5,926 nt of DNA, from assembly GCA_028704265.1 (NCBI GenBank), contig JAQVLH010000076.1, positions 1 to 5,926 of the forward strand, given 5' to 3'. A model generated the notes under the pieces. That model saw nothing but the letters and a program-made list of their open reading frames with translations. It ran no database searches and was not told the DNA's origin. Of the stretch, positions 1 to 4,349 are shown one piece after another (position 1 is the stretch's first letter; each line of letters starts with the position of its first letter). Source of the DNA: Candidatus Nanoarchaeia archaeon (GTDB taxonomy: Archaea > Nanobdellota > Nanobdellia > Tiddalikarchaeales > Tiddalikarchaeaceae). Position numbers and translations under genes: made by a program.

Positions 1-1
1 T

Positions 2-598
2 ACTCATTTCAAGGGCCACATGATGACTGGCTTTGGAGGAGCTTTAAAAAATATTGGTATGGGTCTTGGAAGCAGGGCTGGAAAGCTTGACATGCATTCA
101 ACTATCAGGCCAAGTGTTAATGAGAAGAAATGCATTGCCTGCGGAACGTGCGTAAAGAACTGCCCAGTAAATGCAATCACTCTTGATAAAAAAGCGTTTA
201 TTAACTCTAAGATTTGCATTGGTTGCGCTACCTGTATTGGAGTATGCCCTAGCCGTGCTATAAATATTCCTTGGTCTAGCTCTTCGCCTGAAAGGCTTGT
301 TGAAAGAATTTGCGATTATTCTAAAGCAGTATTGTCATTATTCAAAAATACTATTTTTATTAATTGCTTAATTAATATTACTGAGCATTGCGATTGCCAT
401 GATTCAAAGCAAAAAAAATTAGGAGAAGACATAGGATTCCTTTCAAGCTCAGATATTGTAAGCATTGATTCTGCTTCAAAGGATTTAGTGATTGAAAATG
501 ATATGCTTAAAGAGAAAGAAAAAACCTTCAATCACATGCTTGACTACGCAGAGAAAATTAAATTAGGAACAAAAAAATACAACAAAATAAAATTATGA
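2..598 (+). CDS. DUF362 family protein with two 4Fe-4S clusters (5' end outside window)
   Basis: This is the C-terminal 198 residues of a larger protein; the reading frame is open to the left edge, so the ATG at 20 is internal. Residues 1-32 (FKGH..TGFGGALKNIGMG..SRAGK) are the conserved core of DUF362. Two ferredoxin-type cluster motifs follow, with cysteines at fragment residues 44, 47, 50, 54 and 72, 75, 78, 82 (CxxCxxCxxxCP twice). Next comes the family's CDCH and DIGFLSSSDIVSIDSAS region (about 130-160), which the full-length protein shares, and a tail of the form LGTKKY. The exact reaction of DUF362 proteins is not established; an iron-sulfur redox or electron-transfer role in the cytoplasm is inferred from the clusters. 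The gene converges on the tRNA-Lys gene, and its last codons and stop lie inside the first copy of a direct repeat that also carries a fragment of that tRNA. Confidence 0.93.
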   Translation, partial: THFKGHMMTGFGGALKNIGMGLGSRAGKLDMHSTIRPSVNEKKCIACGTCVKNCPVNAITLDKKAFINSKICIGCATCIGVCPSRAINIPWSSSSPERLVERICDYSKAVLSLFKNTIFINCLINITEHCDCHDSKQKKLGEDIGFLSSSDIVSIDSASKDLVIENDMLKEKEKTFNHMLDYAEKIKLGTKKYNKIKL

Positions 599-612
599 GC
601 CCGGTGGGATTT
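577..612. repeat. Direct repeat, copy 1 (DUF362 tail plus tRNA-Lys 3' end)
   Basis: This 36-bp segment recurs at 659-694 with one mismatch (582 versus 664). It encodes the YNKIKL-stop end of the DUF362 gene. From 596 it also holds, on the minus strand, the last 17 nt of the tRNA-Lys gene: part of the T loop, the 3' T-stem strand, the acceptor strand and the discriminator. The rest of the tRNA is absent at this copy. Confidence 0.9.
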
Positions 613-623
613 CAGAACCAGCC

Positions 624-639
624 CTTTGCTAAAGCAAAG
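624..639. repeat. Short perfect inverted repeat between the two direct repeats
   Basis: CTTTGC (624-629) and GCAAAG (634-639) can form a 6-bp stem with a TAAA loop. It sits just after the DUF362 stop codon, in a stretch that is more GC-rich than its surroundings. No T-run follows on the plus strand, so a terminator role is not supported. It may simply be part of the inserted or duplicated segment. Confidence 0.55.
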
Positions 640-680
640 CCCTGGGGGAAACTCAAAGATACAGCAAAATAAAATTATGA
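633..680 (+). pseudogene. Possible leftover C-terminal tail of a second DUF362 copy
   Basis: Read in frame, this stretch gives SKALGETQRYSKIKL followed by TGA. The intact DUF362 gene ends in a very similar way, with LGTKKYNKIKL and then TGA. There is no start codon, and a TAA lies immediately upstream at 630-632, so it is not a gene. The second half is the direct repeat itself. The first half (LGETQR against LGTKK) matches only at the protein level, as expected for a diverged paralogue or allele rather than a recent slip. The resemblance is short, so chance similarity in the first half cannot be excluded. Confidence 0.4.
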
Positions 681-694
681 GCCCGGTGGGATTT
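659..694. repeat. Direct repeat, copy 2 (overlaps the intact tRNA-Lys)
   Basis: This is the partner of 577-612, offset by 82 bp with a single mismatch. Its right half is the genuine 3' end of the tRNA-Lys gene. Its left half again reads YSKIKL-stop on the plus strand, with the TGA overlapping the tRNA discriminator and acceptor end. In both copies the protein stop codon and the tRNA 3' end overlap by three bases. Confidence 0.9.
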
Positions 695-751
695 GAACCC
701 ATGACCCTCTGCTTAAGAGGCAGATGCTCTACCAAACTGAGCTACGGACCC
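678..751 (-). tRNA. tRNA-Lys (anticodon CUU)
   Basis: The minus strand folds into a full cloverleaf of 74 nt including the discriminator A. The acceptor stem is GGGTCCG against CGGGCTC with two G-U pairs. TA occupies positions 8-9, and the D stem is GCTC/GAGC with a nine-base loop containing GG. The anticodon stem is TCTGC/GCAGA, and its loop CTCTTAA has CTT at positions 34-36, giving tRNA-Lys(CUU). The T arm carries TTCAAAT in the loop, and the pair at the base of the T stem (A-C) is mismatched. CCA is not encoded, so it must be added after transcription. No intron is seen. An archaeal TATA box lies about 36 bp upstream. The gene converges on the DUF362 gene. Confidence 0.97.
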
Positions 752-781
752 GTTTAACTAAATTAATTAGTAATTTTTGCT

Positions 782-791
782 TTTTTAAAAC
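782..791 (-). promoter_or_regulatory. TATA box for tRNA-Lys
   Basis: On the minus strand this reads GTTTTAAAAA, centred about 36 bp before the mature tRNA 5' end. With the usual archaeal spacing of about 26 bp, transcription would begin near 761. That leaves a leader of about 10 nt for RNase P to remove. It lies in the gap between the tRNA and the upstream small gene. Confidence 0.6.
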
Positions 792-809
792 TTTTTACTA
801 AACATATTA

Positions 810-1073
810 TTACATTTTATCAAAAATATGACCTAAATATAAATTATCTTTTTCATGAAAAAAATATAATTCAGTTTCTAATCCTTTAATGCCTTTTTTT
901 TCATAAATTTTATATAACTCATTTAATTCGCATGGAAGATTATTTTTATTTTTTTCAAAATAGATAGAAAGTAATCCTGCTAATTCCATATGCTTATTTA
1001 TTTCAGCATATTGAATATCCAAAAGTGTGGGATTAAAATTAAATTCTCTATAGTGAATATCTATTTCAACCAT
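810..1073 (-). CDS. Small hypothetical protein (87 aa)
   Basis: I do not recognise this protein. It is acidic to neutral, without cysteine clusters, signal peptide or membrane segment. The N-terminal half starts with a strand-like stretch (MVEIDIHYREFNF), followed by helices around residues 18-40 and 48-66. The C-terminal end (ELYFFHEKDNLYLGHIFDKM) looks like a beta hairpin. That it is a real gene is supported by a good TATA box 25 bp before its ATG, which implies a leaderless transcript, and by the lack of any competing frame. It sits 35 bp downstream of the LSm-eL37 operon on the same strand and just upstream of tRNA-Lys. No function is inferred. Confidence 0.7.
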   Translation of the reverse strand: MVEIDIHYREFNFNPTLLDIQYAEINKHMELAGLLSIYFEKNKNNLPCELNELYKIYEKKGIKGLETELYFFHEKDNLYLGHIFDKM

Positions 1074-1092
1074 ATTAAAATATTAAGCTAGA

Positions 1093-1102
1093 GTTTTATA
1101 AA
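1093..1102 (-). promoter_or_regulatory. TATA box for the 87-aa protein gene
   Basis: The minus strand reads TTTATAAAAC, centred about 25 bp upstream of the ATG at 1073. Initiation would fall at or within a base or two of the start codon, so the mRNA should be leaderless. The T-run just upstream on the same strand (1101-1107) directly follows the eL37 stop codon and probably ends the previous transcript. Confidence 0.6.
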
Positions 1103-1108
1103 AAAAAT
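1101..1108 (-). terminator. T-tract after eL37
   Basis: Seven consecutive T on the minus strand begin two bases after the eL37 stop codon. Archaeal RNA polymerase terminates at such T-runs without needing a hairpin. The tract runs straight into the TATA box of the next gene, so a terminator and a promoter appear to be fused within about 15 bp. Confidence 0.4.
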
Positions 1109-1339
1109 TTATTTTTTATTCTTTTTTGCTCTTTCTTTCTTTTTATTCTTCTCAGTTTTTCTCTTATTATTTACGTATTTTTTTGTCCACGCATGATTAG
1201 TTATTTTTGCTGAAGATCCGAATCCGCAATGGCTGCATTCACCGCTCTTTTTTCTCAAAGAATGGCTTCCGCATCTCCTGCAAATAATGTGAGATGATCC
1301 TCTACCTTTCTTACCTTGTGCGGGTGTACCTCTAGTCAT
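1109..1339 (-). CDS. rpl37e: Large-subunit ribosomal protein eL37
   Basis: eL37 is a small zinc-ribbon protein that binds 23S rRNA in the archaeal and eukaryotic large subunit. The N-terminus MTRGTPAQGKK matches the family signature (T-x-GTP-x-xGK). The zinc site is CRRCG at residues 20-24 with the second pair at C35 and C38 (CSHCGFG). The family normally continues with an arginine-rich, GTGRM-like end. Here residues from about 55 onward form a lysine/glutamate/asparagine-rich tail (for example KKERAKKNKK), so the tail is diverged. The gene follows the LSm gene by 18 bp on the same strand, the classical archaeal lsm-rpl37e pair, and no separate promoter is seen between them. The start is fixed by the conserved MT-x-GTP terminus. 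Confidence 0.95.
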   Translation of the reverse strand: MTRGTPAQGKKGRGSSHIICRRCGSHSLRKKSGECSHCGFGSSAKITNHAWTKKYVNNKRKTEKNKKKERAKKNKK

Positions 1340-1357
1340 AATTCATCAATTCTCTTT

Positions 1358-1606
1358 TTATTTATTTTGTGGAGACAAGAAAAGAATCATATCCCCTCTT
1401 ATTAGAACTCTTCCTAAATTTCTTTTTACTTCGCCTTCTAATACTTCTTGCGCATTATCAAAAACAATGTTTAAGTGTATGTCAAAAGCTTTTAAAGTTC
1501 CAACAAATTGAAGTCCGTTCTTTAATTCTGCCAAAACACTCTTATTTCTTGCTTGATTTAAAGCATCAAGAGGTTTAGTCATTTCCAAATTTTTAGACAT
1601 TTCCAT
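1358..1606 (-). CDS. LSm (Sm-like) archaeal RNA-binding protein
   Basis: Archaeal Sm-like proteins form heptameric rings that bind U-rich RNA and take part in RNA processing and tRNA-related metabolism. The Sm1 motif covers residues about 24-54, with the RNA-binding element DIHLN at 42-46 and DNAQE just after it. The Sm2 motif is VLIRGDMILFLSP at 67-79, with the family's IRGD at 69-72. At 82 aa it has the normal length of an SmAP1-type protein. Three possible ATGs lie near the start; the first (1606) is preferred because a TATA box sits about 26 bp upstream, giving a leaderless transcript. Methionines 3 and 9 remain possible. It leads the operon with rpl37e, a conserved archaeal arrangement, and diverges from rps8e. 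Confidence 0.95.
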   Translation of the reverse strand: MEMSKNLEMTKPLDALNQARNKSVLAELKNGLQFVGTLKAFDIHLNIVFDNAQEVLEGEVKRNLGRVLIRGDMILFLSPQNK

Positions 1607-1627
1607 ATCGGCTTAAGTATTATCTAA

Positions 1628-1635
1628 TATTTAAA
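1628..1635 (-). promoter_or_regulatory. TATA box for lsm-rpl37e
   Basis: The minus strand reads TTTAAATA, centred about 26 bp before the ATG at 1606. This spacing implies a leaderless mRNA beginning at or next to the first ATG and supports that start over the two internal methionines. Confidence 0.6.
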
Positions 1636-1818
1636 AAACTTTTGATTGCTAATCCTTAAAAAAAAAATTAAATTATATCTTATTATCTTTATTATACCTA
1701 AAGTTTTTAAAACAATTTCCATAATATTTAAAAATTAAATTTATTTAAAAAAAAAAAAAAATCCTTTAAAAAAGTAAACATTTTACTTTGATATATGTTA
1801 TAATAAGTAAGTAGAAAG

Positions 1819-1828
1819 TTTTTTAAAA
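1819..1828 (+). promoter_or_regulatory. TATA box for rps8e
   Basis: TTTTTTAAAA is centred about 28 bp before the rps8e ATG at 1852, preceded by a purine-rich AGAAAG that could serve as the TFB recognition element. No Shine-Dalgarno sequence precedes the ATG, so the transcript is expected to be leaderless or nearly so. Confidence 0.6.
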
Positions 1829-1851
1829 CAATATATGATTGAAATATATTT

Positions 1852-2226
1852 ATGGCTATTAATCAAAGAAGATCAGTAACTAAAGAAACTGGAGCATCTT
1901 ATAATACTGATAGGAAAAAAAGGAAAGCTGAATTAGGAAGACCTGCAAGCCTTACAAAAATAGGAGAAAATAAAGTTAAAAAAATTAGGACTGTAGGCGG
2001 AAATTCAAAATCAAGAGCTTTACAATATTCTAATATAATAATCATGGATGGCAAAAAAAAGATTGCTGCTAAAATTATTCGTGTTGTTGAAAACGATTCC
2101 AACAGACATTATGTTCGTATGAATGTAATGACTAAAGGAGCAATTATTGAAACGGACAAGGGAAAAGTAAAAATTACCAGCAGGCCAGGCCAGACAGGGC
2201 AAATTCAAGGAATTTTAGTGAAATAA
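1852..2226 (+). CDS. rps8e: Small-subunit ribosomal protein eS8
   Basis: eS8 is a 16S rRNA-binding protein of the archaeal and eukaryotic small subunit. The 124-aa length is normal for archaea. Conserved parts are the basic N-terminus with RKKRKAELGRP (residues 21-31), RTVGGNSKSRAL at 46-57, the VVEN...YVRMNVMTKGAIIET core, and the C-terminal TSRPGQTGQIQGIL at 109-122. The N-terminus (AINQRRSVTKETGA) departs from the usual 'W-x-GRSxRKxTGG' form but keeps the basic TGA pattern. The gene is transcribed from its own TATA box in the divergent region shared with lsm. Downstream a T5 run and a new TATA box suggest the following gene is a separate unit. Confidence 0.97.
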   Translation: MAINQRRSVTKETGASYNTDRKKRKAELGRPASLTKIGENKVKKIRTVGGNSKSRALQYSNIIIMDGKKKIAAKIIRVVENDSNRHYVRMNVMTKGAIIETDKGKVKITSRPGQTGQIQGILVK

Positions 2227-2266
2227 TAATATTTTTAAAAATTATAAATTATTCTTAGTAATAATA

Positions 2267-2274
2267 TTTATATA
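2267..2274 (+). promoter_or_regulatory. TATA box for the unknown two-gene unit
   Basis: TTTATATA is centred about 27 bp upstream of the ATG at 2298. No ribosome binding site is visible, so the mRNA is probably leaderless. This makes the two following genes a unit separate from rps8e. Confidence 0.6.
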
Positions 2275-2297
2275 TTACTTATTTTTTCTAATAATCC

Positions 2298-2711
2298 ATG
2301 CAAGAAGAAGCTTTAGTGTATTTTACAAATAAACTTAATGAATCAAACAAAAGAATAAGCGAAACTAATCTTTGCCTTTTTTTAAGCGCTTATGAAATGG
2401 ACTCCAAAGAAAATTTGCTTGAACATTTTAGCCATTTTGAAAGAATACGCAAAACTGTTGAAAGCTTTATTGATAATTATGTTTCAAATAACCTTGCAGT
2501 AATAGTAAGCGAAAAACCTTATGAAGATAATTTTAAATATTTTACTTTAACTGAAGAAGGAAATAATTATTTAAACAAAATCGTTTCTTCAATTAAGCCT
2601 GAAGAAATTAAAATTTTTGATGATACTATAGCAAATTATTATGAAAGGCAAGCAATGGCTCATTCAATGCATGCAAGAGTTGACAGAAGAAGAATGAGTA
2701 ATGGAGATTGA
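2298..2711 (+). CDS. Hypothetical protein, possible winged-helix ending (137 aa)
   Basis: I do not recognise the family. The protein looks mainly helical over residues 1-66. A segment at 81-95 (YFTLTEEGNNYLNKI) resembles the wing and last helix of archaeal winged-helix DNA-binding domains, where 'LTxEGxxYL' is common. The charged stretch at 48-66 would then be the recognition-helix region. The C-terminus (residues 107-137) is helical and basic, with RVDRRRM near its end, and could bind nucleic acid. No catalytic motif, metal site or membrane segment is seen. The gene has its own TATA box, and its stop lies four bases before the preferred ATG of the next gene, so the two are probably co-transcribed and may work together. 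A transcription-regulator role is only a suggestion. Confidence 0.8.
   Translation: MQEEALVYFTNKLNESNKRISETNLCLFLSAYEMDSKENLLEHFSHFERIRKTVESFIDNYVSNNLAVIVSEKPYEDNFKYFTLTEEGNNYLNKIVSSIKPEEIKIFDDTIANYYERQAMAHSMHARVDRRRMSNGD
2703..2708 (+). promoter_or_regulatory. Shine-Dalgarno site deciding the start at 2716
   Basis: GGAGAT lies inside the last codons of the preceding gene, with GGAG ending nine bases before the ATG at 2716. It favours that ATG over the in-frame ATG at 2701, which has no comparable site. It also implies translational coupling between the two genes. Confidence 0.5.
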
Positions 2712-2715
2712 TTTT

Positions 2716-3102
2716 ATGAAAACATCTTATAAAAAAATGGTTGATGATTCCAAGATATTATTTAGGAATCTTGATTTGAAAATGAATTATTTTGAATCAA
2801 AAGCATTTGAGTATAGATTAAAAAAAAATTATGATGAATCTGAAAATTTGTATTATGGAATAATAAGCTCTTTGAATTCCAAGCATGCTCAATATTTTGA
2901 AAATAAAGCAACTAAAGAGAATATGATTAATTCTCTTAAAGAAGGCAAGAATCTTGTTAATATTTTATGCACTGACCCAGTGACAGGACAATTATGCTTT
3001 GGATTAATGGGAAGAATTGTTGATTTCAGTAAAGAAGTTGACGACTATTATGGCTACGGCCCTTTTTTTAGCAAAAAAATAATTAAATTATTAAGGAAAT
3101 AA
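2716..3102 (+). CDS. Hypothetical protein (128 aa), coupled to the upstream gene
   Basis: I do not recognise the family. Residues about 3-60 look helical and amphipathic. The segment KAFEYRLKKNYDESENLYYGI has the spacing of a tetratricopeptide-like helical hairpin, but one such unit is not enough to call. The C-terminal half holds a more distinctive patch, LCTDPVTGQLCFGLMGRIVDFSKEVDDYYGYGPFF, rich in glycine and aromatics, with two cysteines twelve residues apart (ILC..QLCF). The protein ends in a basic IIKLLRK. There is no signal peptide or membrane segment. An alternative start at 2701 would add five residues and overlap the previous gene by 11 bp; 2716 is preferred because of the GGAG upstream. 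It shares a promoter with the 137-aa protein. Confidence 0.78.
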   Translation: MKTSYKKMVDDSKILFRNLDLKMNYFESKAFEYRLKKNYDESENLYYGIISSLNSKHAQYFENKATKENMINSLKEGKNLVNILCTDPVTGQLCFGLMGRIVDFSKEVDDYYGYGPFFSKKIIKLLRK

Positions 3103-3106
3103 TAAT

Positions 3107-3116
3107 CTTTAAAATA
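3107..3116 (+). promoter_or_regulatory. TATA box for the GyrI/SOUL-like protein gene
   Basis: CTTTAAAATA is centred about 27 bp before the ATG at 3139, with no ribosome binding site between. The spacing predicts a leaderless transcript. Confidence 0.55.
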
Positions 3117-3138
3117 TTCCAATTAATTTTTTTATATT

Positions 3139-3618
3139 ATGACTAATAATGATGAATGCTGCCCTAAGTTTTCTGATAAAGATATCAAAGCTTGGGATGA
3201 AAAAGTTTTCAATTGGGTTAATAAAAAGTTCATTAAAGGTAAAGTTTTTACTCTTTTTTTTATGCCAATTAATTTCGGTCAAGTTATAACTAGAATGGAT
3301 AAAAATGCAAGAATGTCAGGAGCACAATTAGTTAATAATTTATGCCTTTCAGAGCATTCTTCAAAATGGAATATGAATATTTACTTGGCAGTGGATAAAG
3401 AAGTTAAGGGAGAAGAAAATGTTACTCTTAGCGGGAAATTTTTAAGCAAGGTTTATGAAGGAGATTATAAAGACACTGGAAAATGGTGCAATGATTTTAC
3501 CTCTTTTGCTAAGAAAAAAAAATTAACTATTAAAAATTGGTTTATGTGGTATACTACCTGCCCAAAATGCGCAAAGAAATATGGTAAGAATTATACGGTA
3601 ATAATTGCAAAAGTGTGA
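3139..3618 (+). CDS. GyrI/SOUL-like small protein of the family often labelled 'hydrolase'
   Basis: The sequence fits a family of about 150-aa proteins in bacteria and archaea that databases often call 'hydrolase' without proof. Seen here in order: a CCPKF start (7-11), an aromatic W..K.F region (about 19-32), FFMPINFGQVITR (about 40-52), LSEHSSKWNMNIYLAVDKEV (about 70-90), LSGKFLSKVYEGDYKDTGKW, and the hallmark TTCPKCAKKYGKNY at 139-152. The repeated IYLAVDKEV / VYEGDY / FMWYTTCP strands fit the duplicated beta-alpha-beta-beta fold of GyrI-like small-molecule-binding domains. The CPKC pair could bind a metal or act as a redox pair, but the true role is unknown. It appears monocistronic, with its own TATA box, and is followed by the L7Ae operon promoter. 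Confidence 0.85.
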   Translation: MTNNDECCPKFSDKDIKAWDEKVFNWVNKKFIKGKVFTLFFMPINFGQVITRMDKNARMSGAQLVNNLCLSEHSSKWNMNIYLAVDKEVKGEENVTLSGKFLSKVYEGDYKDTGKWCNDFTSFAKKKKLTIKNWFMWYTTCPKCAKKYGKNYTVIIAKV

Positions 3619-3628
3619 TATCAAAACG

Positions 3629-3637
3629 TTTTTAAAA
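3629..3637 (+). promoter_or_regulatory. TATA box of the L7Ae-eS28-eL24-methyltransferase operon
   Basis: TTTTTAAAA, preceded by AAAACG as a possible TFB element, places the start of transcription near 3659-3661. That gives a leader of about 28 nt before the ATG at 3688, unlike the leaderless spacing at most other genes here. A second AT-rich stretch, TAATATATAAAAA (about 3659-3671), is too near the start codon to be the main box. Confidence 0.6.
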
Positions 3638-3672
3638 CCTTTAAGCAATTATAATCATTAATATATAAAAAA

Positions 3673-3681
3673 GGAGATGAT
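3673..3681 (+). promoter_or_regulatory. Strong Shine-Dalgarno site of rpl7ae
   Basis: GGAGATGAT matches the complement of the archaeal 16S rRNA 3' end (GGAGGTGAT) at eight of nine positions. It ends six bases before the ATG at 3688. The two ATGs inside and just after the site are out of frame with L7Ae, so 3688 is the supported start. Confidence 0.75.
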
Positions 3682-3687
3682 GTTTGG

Positions 3688-4053
3688 ATGGTTAATTACG
3701 TAACAATAAAATTACCAGATGATATTCAAAGAAAAGCATTAGAACTTTTCAATGTTGCAAAGAATTCTGGAAAAATAAAAAAAGGAACAAATGAAGTAAC
3801 AAAAGTTATTGAAAAAGGAACAGCAAAGCTTGTTTTAATTGCAGGAGATGTTGATCCCGCTGAAATAGTTATGCATTTAGGTCCTTTATGCAATGAAAAG
3901 CAAATAAGTTATATTTTCATTAATGATAAAAAAAGCATTGGTTCAGTAGTTGGAGTTAATGTTGGATGTTCTGCAGCAGCAATAATTGATGCTGGTGAAG
4001 GAAAAAATCTATTAAAAGAAGTTGTTGACTTAATAAAGCAATTTAAAAAGTGA
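3688..4053 (+). CDS. rpl7ae: Ribosomal protein L7Ae (K-turn-binding protein)
   Basis: Archaeal L7Ae binds kink-turns in 23S rRNA, in box C/D and H/ACA guide RNAs, and in RNase P RNA, so it serves both the ribosome and RNA modification. The 121-aa length is normal. The K-turn contact motif KKGTNEVTK lies at residues 31-39. VLIAGDVDPAEIVMHLGPLC follows at about 49-68, and the second RNA-contacting loop VVGVNVGCSAAAI at 87-99. The gene leads a four-gene operon: its stop overlaps the start of eS28 by 4 bp (GTGA), and eL24 and a Bud23-like methyltransferase follow. A strong Shine-Dalgarno site in a leader of about 28 nt sets it apart from neighbouring genes. Confidence 0.98.
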   Translation: MVNYVTIKLPDDIQRKALELFNVAKNSGKIKKGTNEVTKVIEKGTAKLVLIAGDVDPAEIVMHLGPLCNEKQISYIFINDKKSIGSVVGVNVGCSAAAIIDAGEGKNLLKEVVDLIKQFKK

Positions 4054-4349
4054 TTATCTTGAAAGAAGCAAAAGCCGAAGAAGCAAAAGAAAAAACTGAA
4101 AAGAAGCCAGTTGTAGTAAATTTAAGAGATGAAAGGTTTCAGGGAAAAGTTATTGAACTTATTGGAAGAACTGGAGCAAGAGGAGAAGCAACTCAAGCAA
4201 GAGTAAAAGTATTAACCGGCTTTGATAAAGATAAGGTAATTAGAAGAAATATTAAAGGCCCAGTAAGGCTTGATGATATAATAATGATGCTTGAAACTGA
4301 AATGGAAGCAGCTCCATTAAATACTAAAAGGGAGAAAATAGAAAAATGA
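4050..4349 (+). CDS. rps28e: Small-subunit ribosomal protein eS28
   Basis: eS28 is an OB-fold protein of the small-subunit head near the mRNA exit channel. The conserved core is KVIELIGRTGARGEATQARVKVL (residues 33-55) and VIRRNIKGPVRLDDIIMMLETE (63-84). Archaeal eS28 is usually about 70 aa. Here there is an N-terminal extension of about 28 residues rich in K, E and A, and a short extra C-terminus after the LETEMEA end. The GTG start at 4050 overlaps the L7Ae stop (GTGA), a usual coupling. A TTG at 4059 is an alternative, since GTGAT would then be a Shine-Dalgarno site four bases upstream; it would shorten the protein by three residues. The stop overlaps the eL24 ATG by 4 bp. Confidence 0.95.
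   Translation: MIILKEAKAEEAKEKTEKKPVVVNLRDERFQGKVIELIGRTGARGEATQARVKVLTGFDKDKVIRRNIKGPVRLDDIIMMLETEMEAAPLNTKREKIEK

Larger units (their letters stand above)
1607..1851. other. Divergent AT-rich intergenic region
   Basis: This 245-bp gap separates the divergent lsm-rpl37e and rps8e genes and has no convincing coding frame. It contains the two assigned TATA boxes and a 15-base A run (1747-1761). An 8-bp perfect inverted repeat at 1771-1789 has arms AAAGTAAA and TTTACTTT with a CAT loop. A promoter-like sequence near 1700-1716 closely matches the rps8e box. The inverted repeat could be an operator or a hairpin in a longer transcript. In sequence this AT-rich, short palindromes also arise by chance. 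Confidence 0.6.

Noticed and set aside
4..219. A 71-aa frame on the minus strand
   Set aside because: It is antisense to the conserved core and first iron-sulfur motif of the DUF362 protein.
316..531. A 71-aa frame on the minus strand
   Set aside because: It is antisense to the conserved C-terminal region of the DUF362 protein.
594..660. A second, degenerate tRNA on the minus strand next to tRNA-Lys
   Set aside because: Only the last 17 nt match the tRNA. The T loop is disrupted by extra bases, and there is no D arm or 5' acceptor strand, so it is a partial repeat and not a tRNA gene.
544..735. A 63-aa frame on the minus strand across the tRNA
   Set aside because: It runs through the tRNA gene and both direct-repeat copies; its internal similarity is a by-product of the repeat.
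1369..1578. A 69-aa frame on the plus strand
   Set aside because: It is the antisense shadow of the well-supported LSm gene.
1747..1761. The 15-A run as a specific regulatory element
   Set aside because: Long A runs are common in such AT-rich intergenic DNA, and run length is also prone to sequencing error.
1899..2208. Two frames (67 and 62 aa) on the minus strand
   Set aside because: Both are antisense to eS8, and their hydrophobic composition is typical of the reverse strand of a lysine-rich gene.
3661..3740. A complete kink-turn in the L7Ae leader
   Set aside because: AUGAUG resembles box C, but no CUGA or paired strand with tandem G-A pairs is visible, so no structure is annotated.
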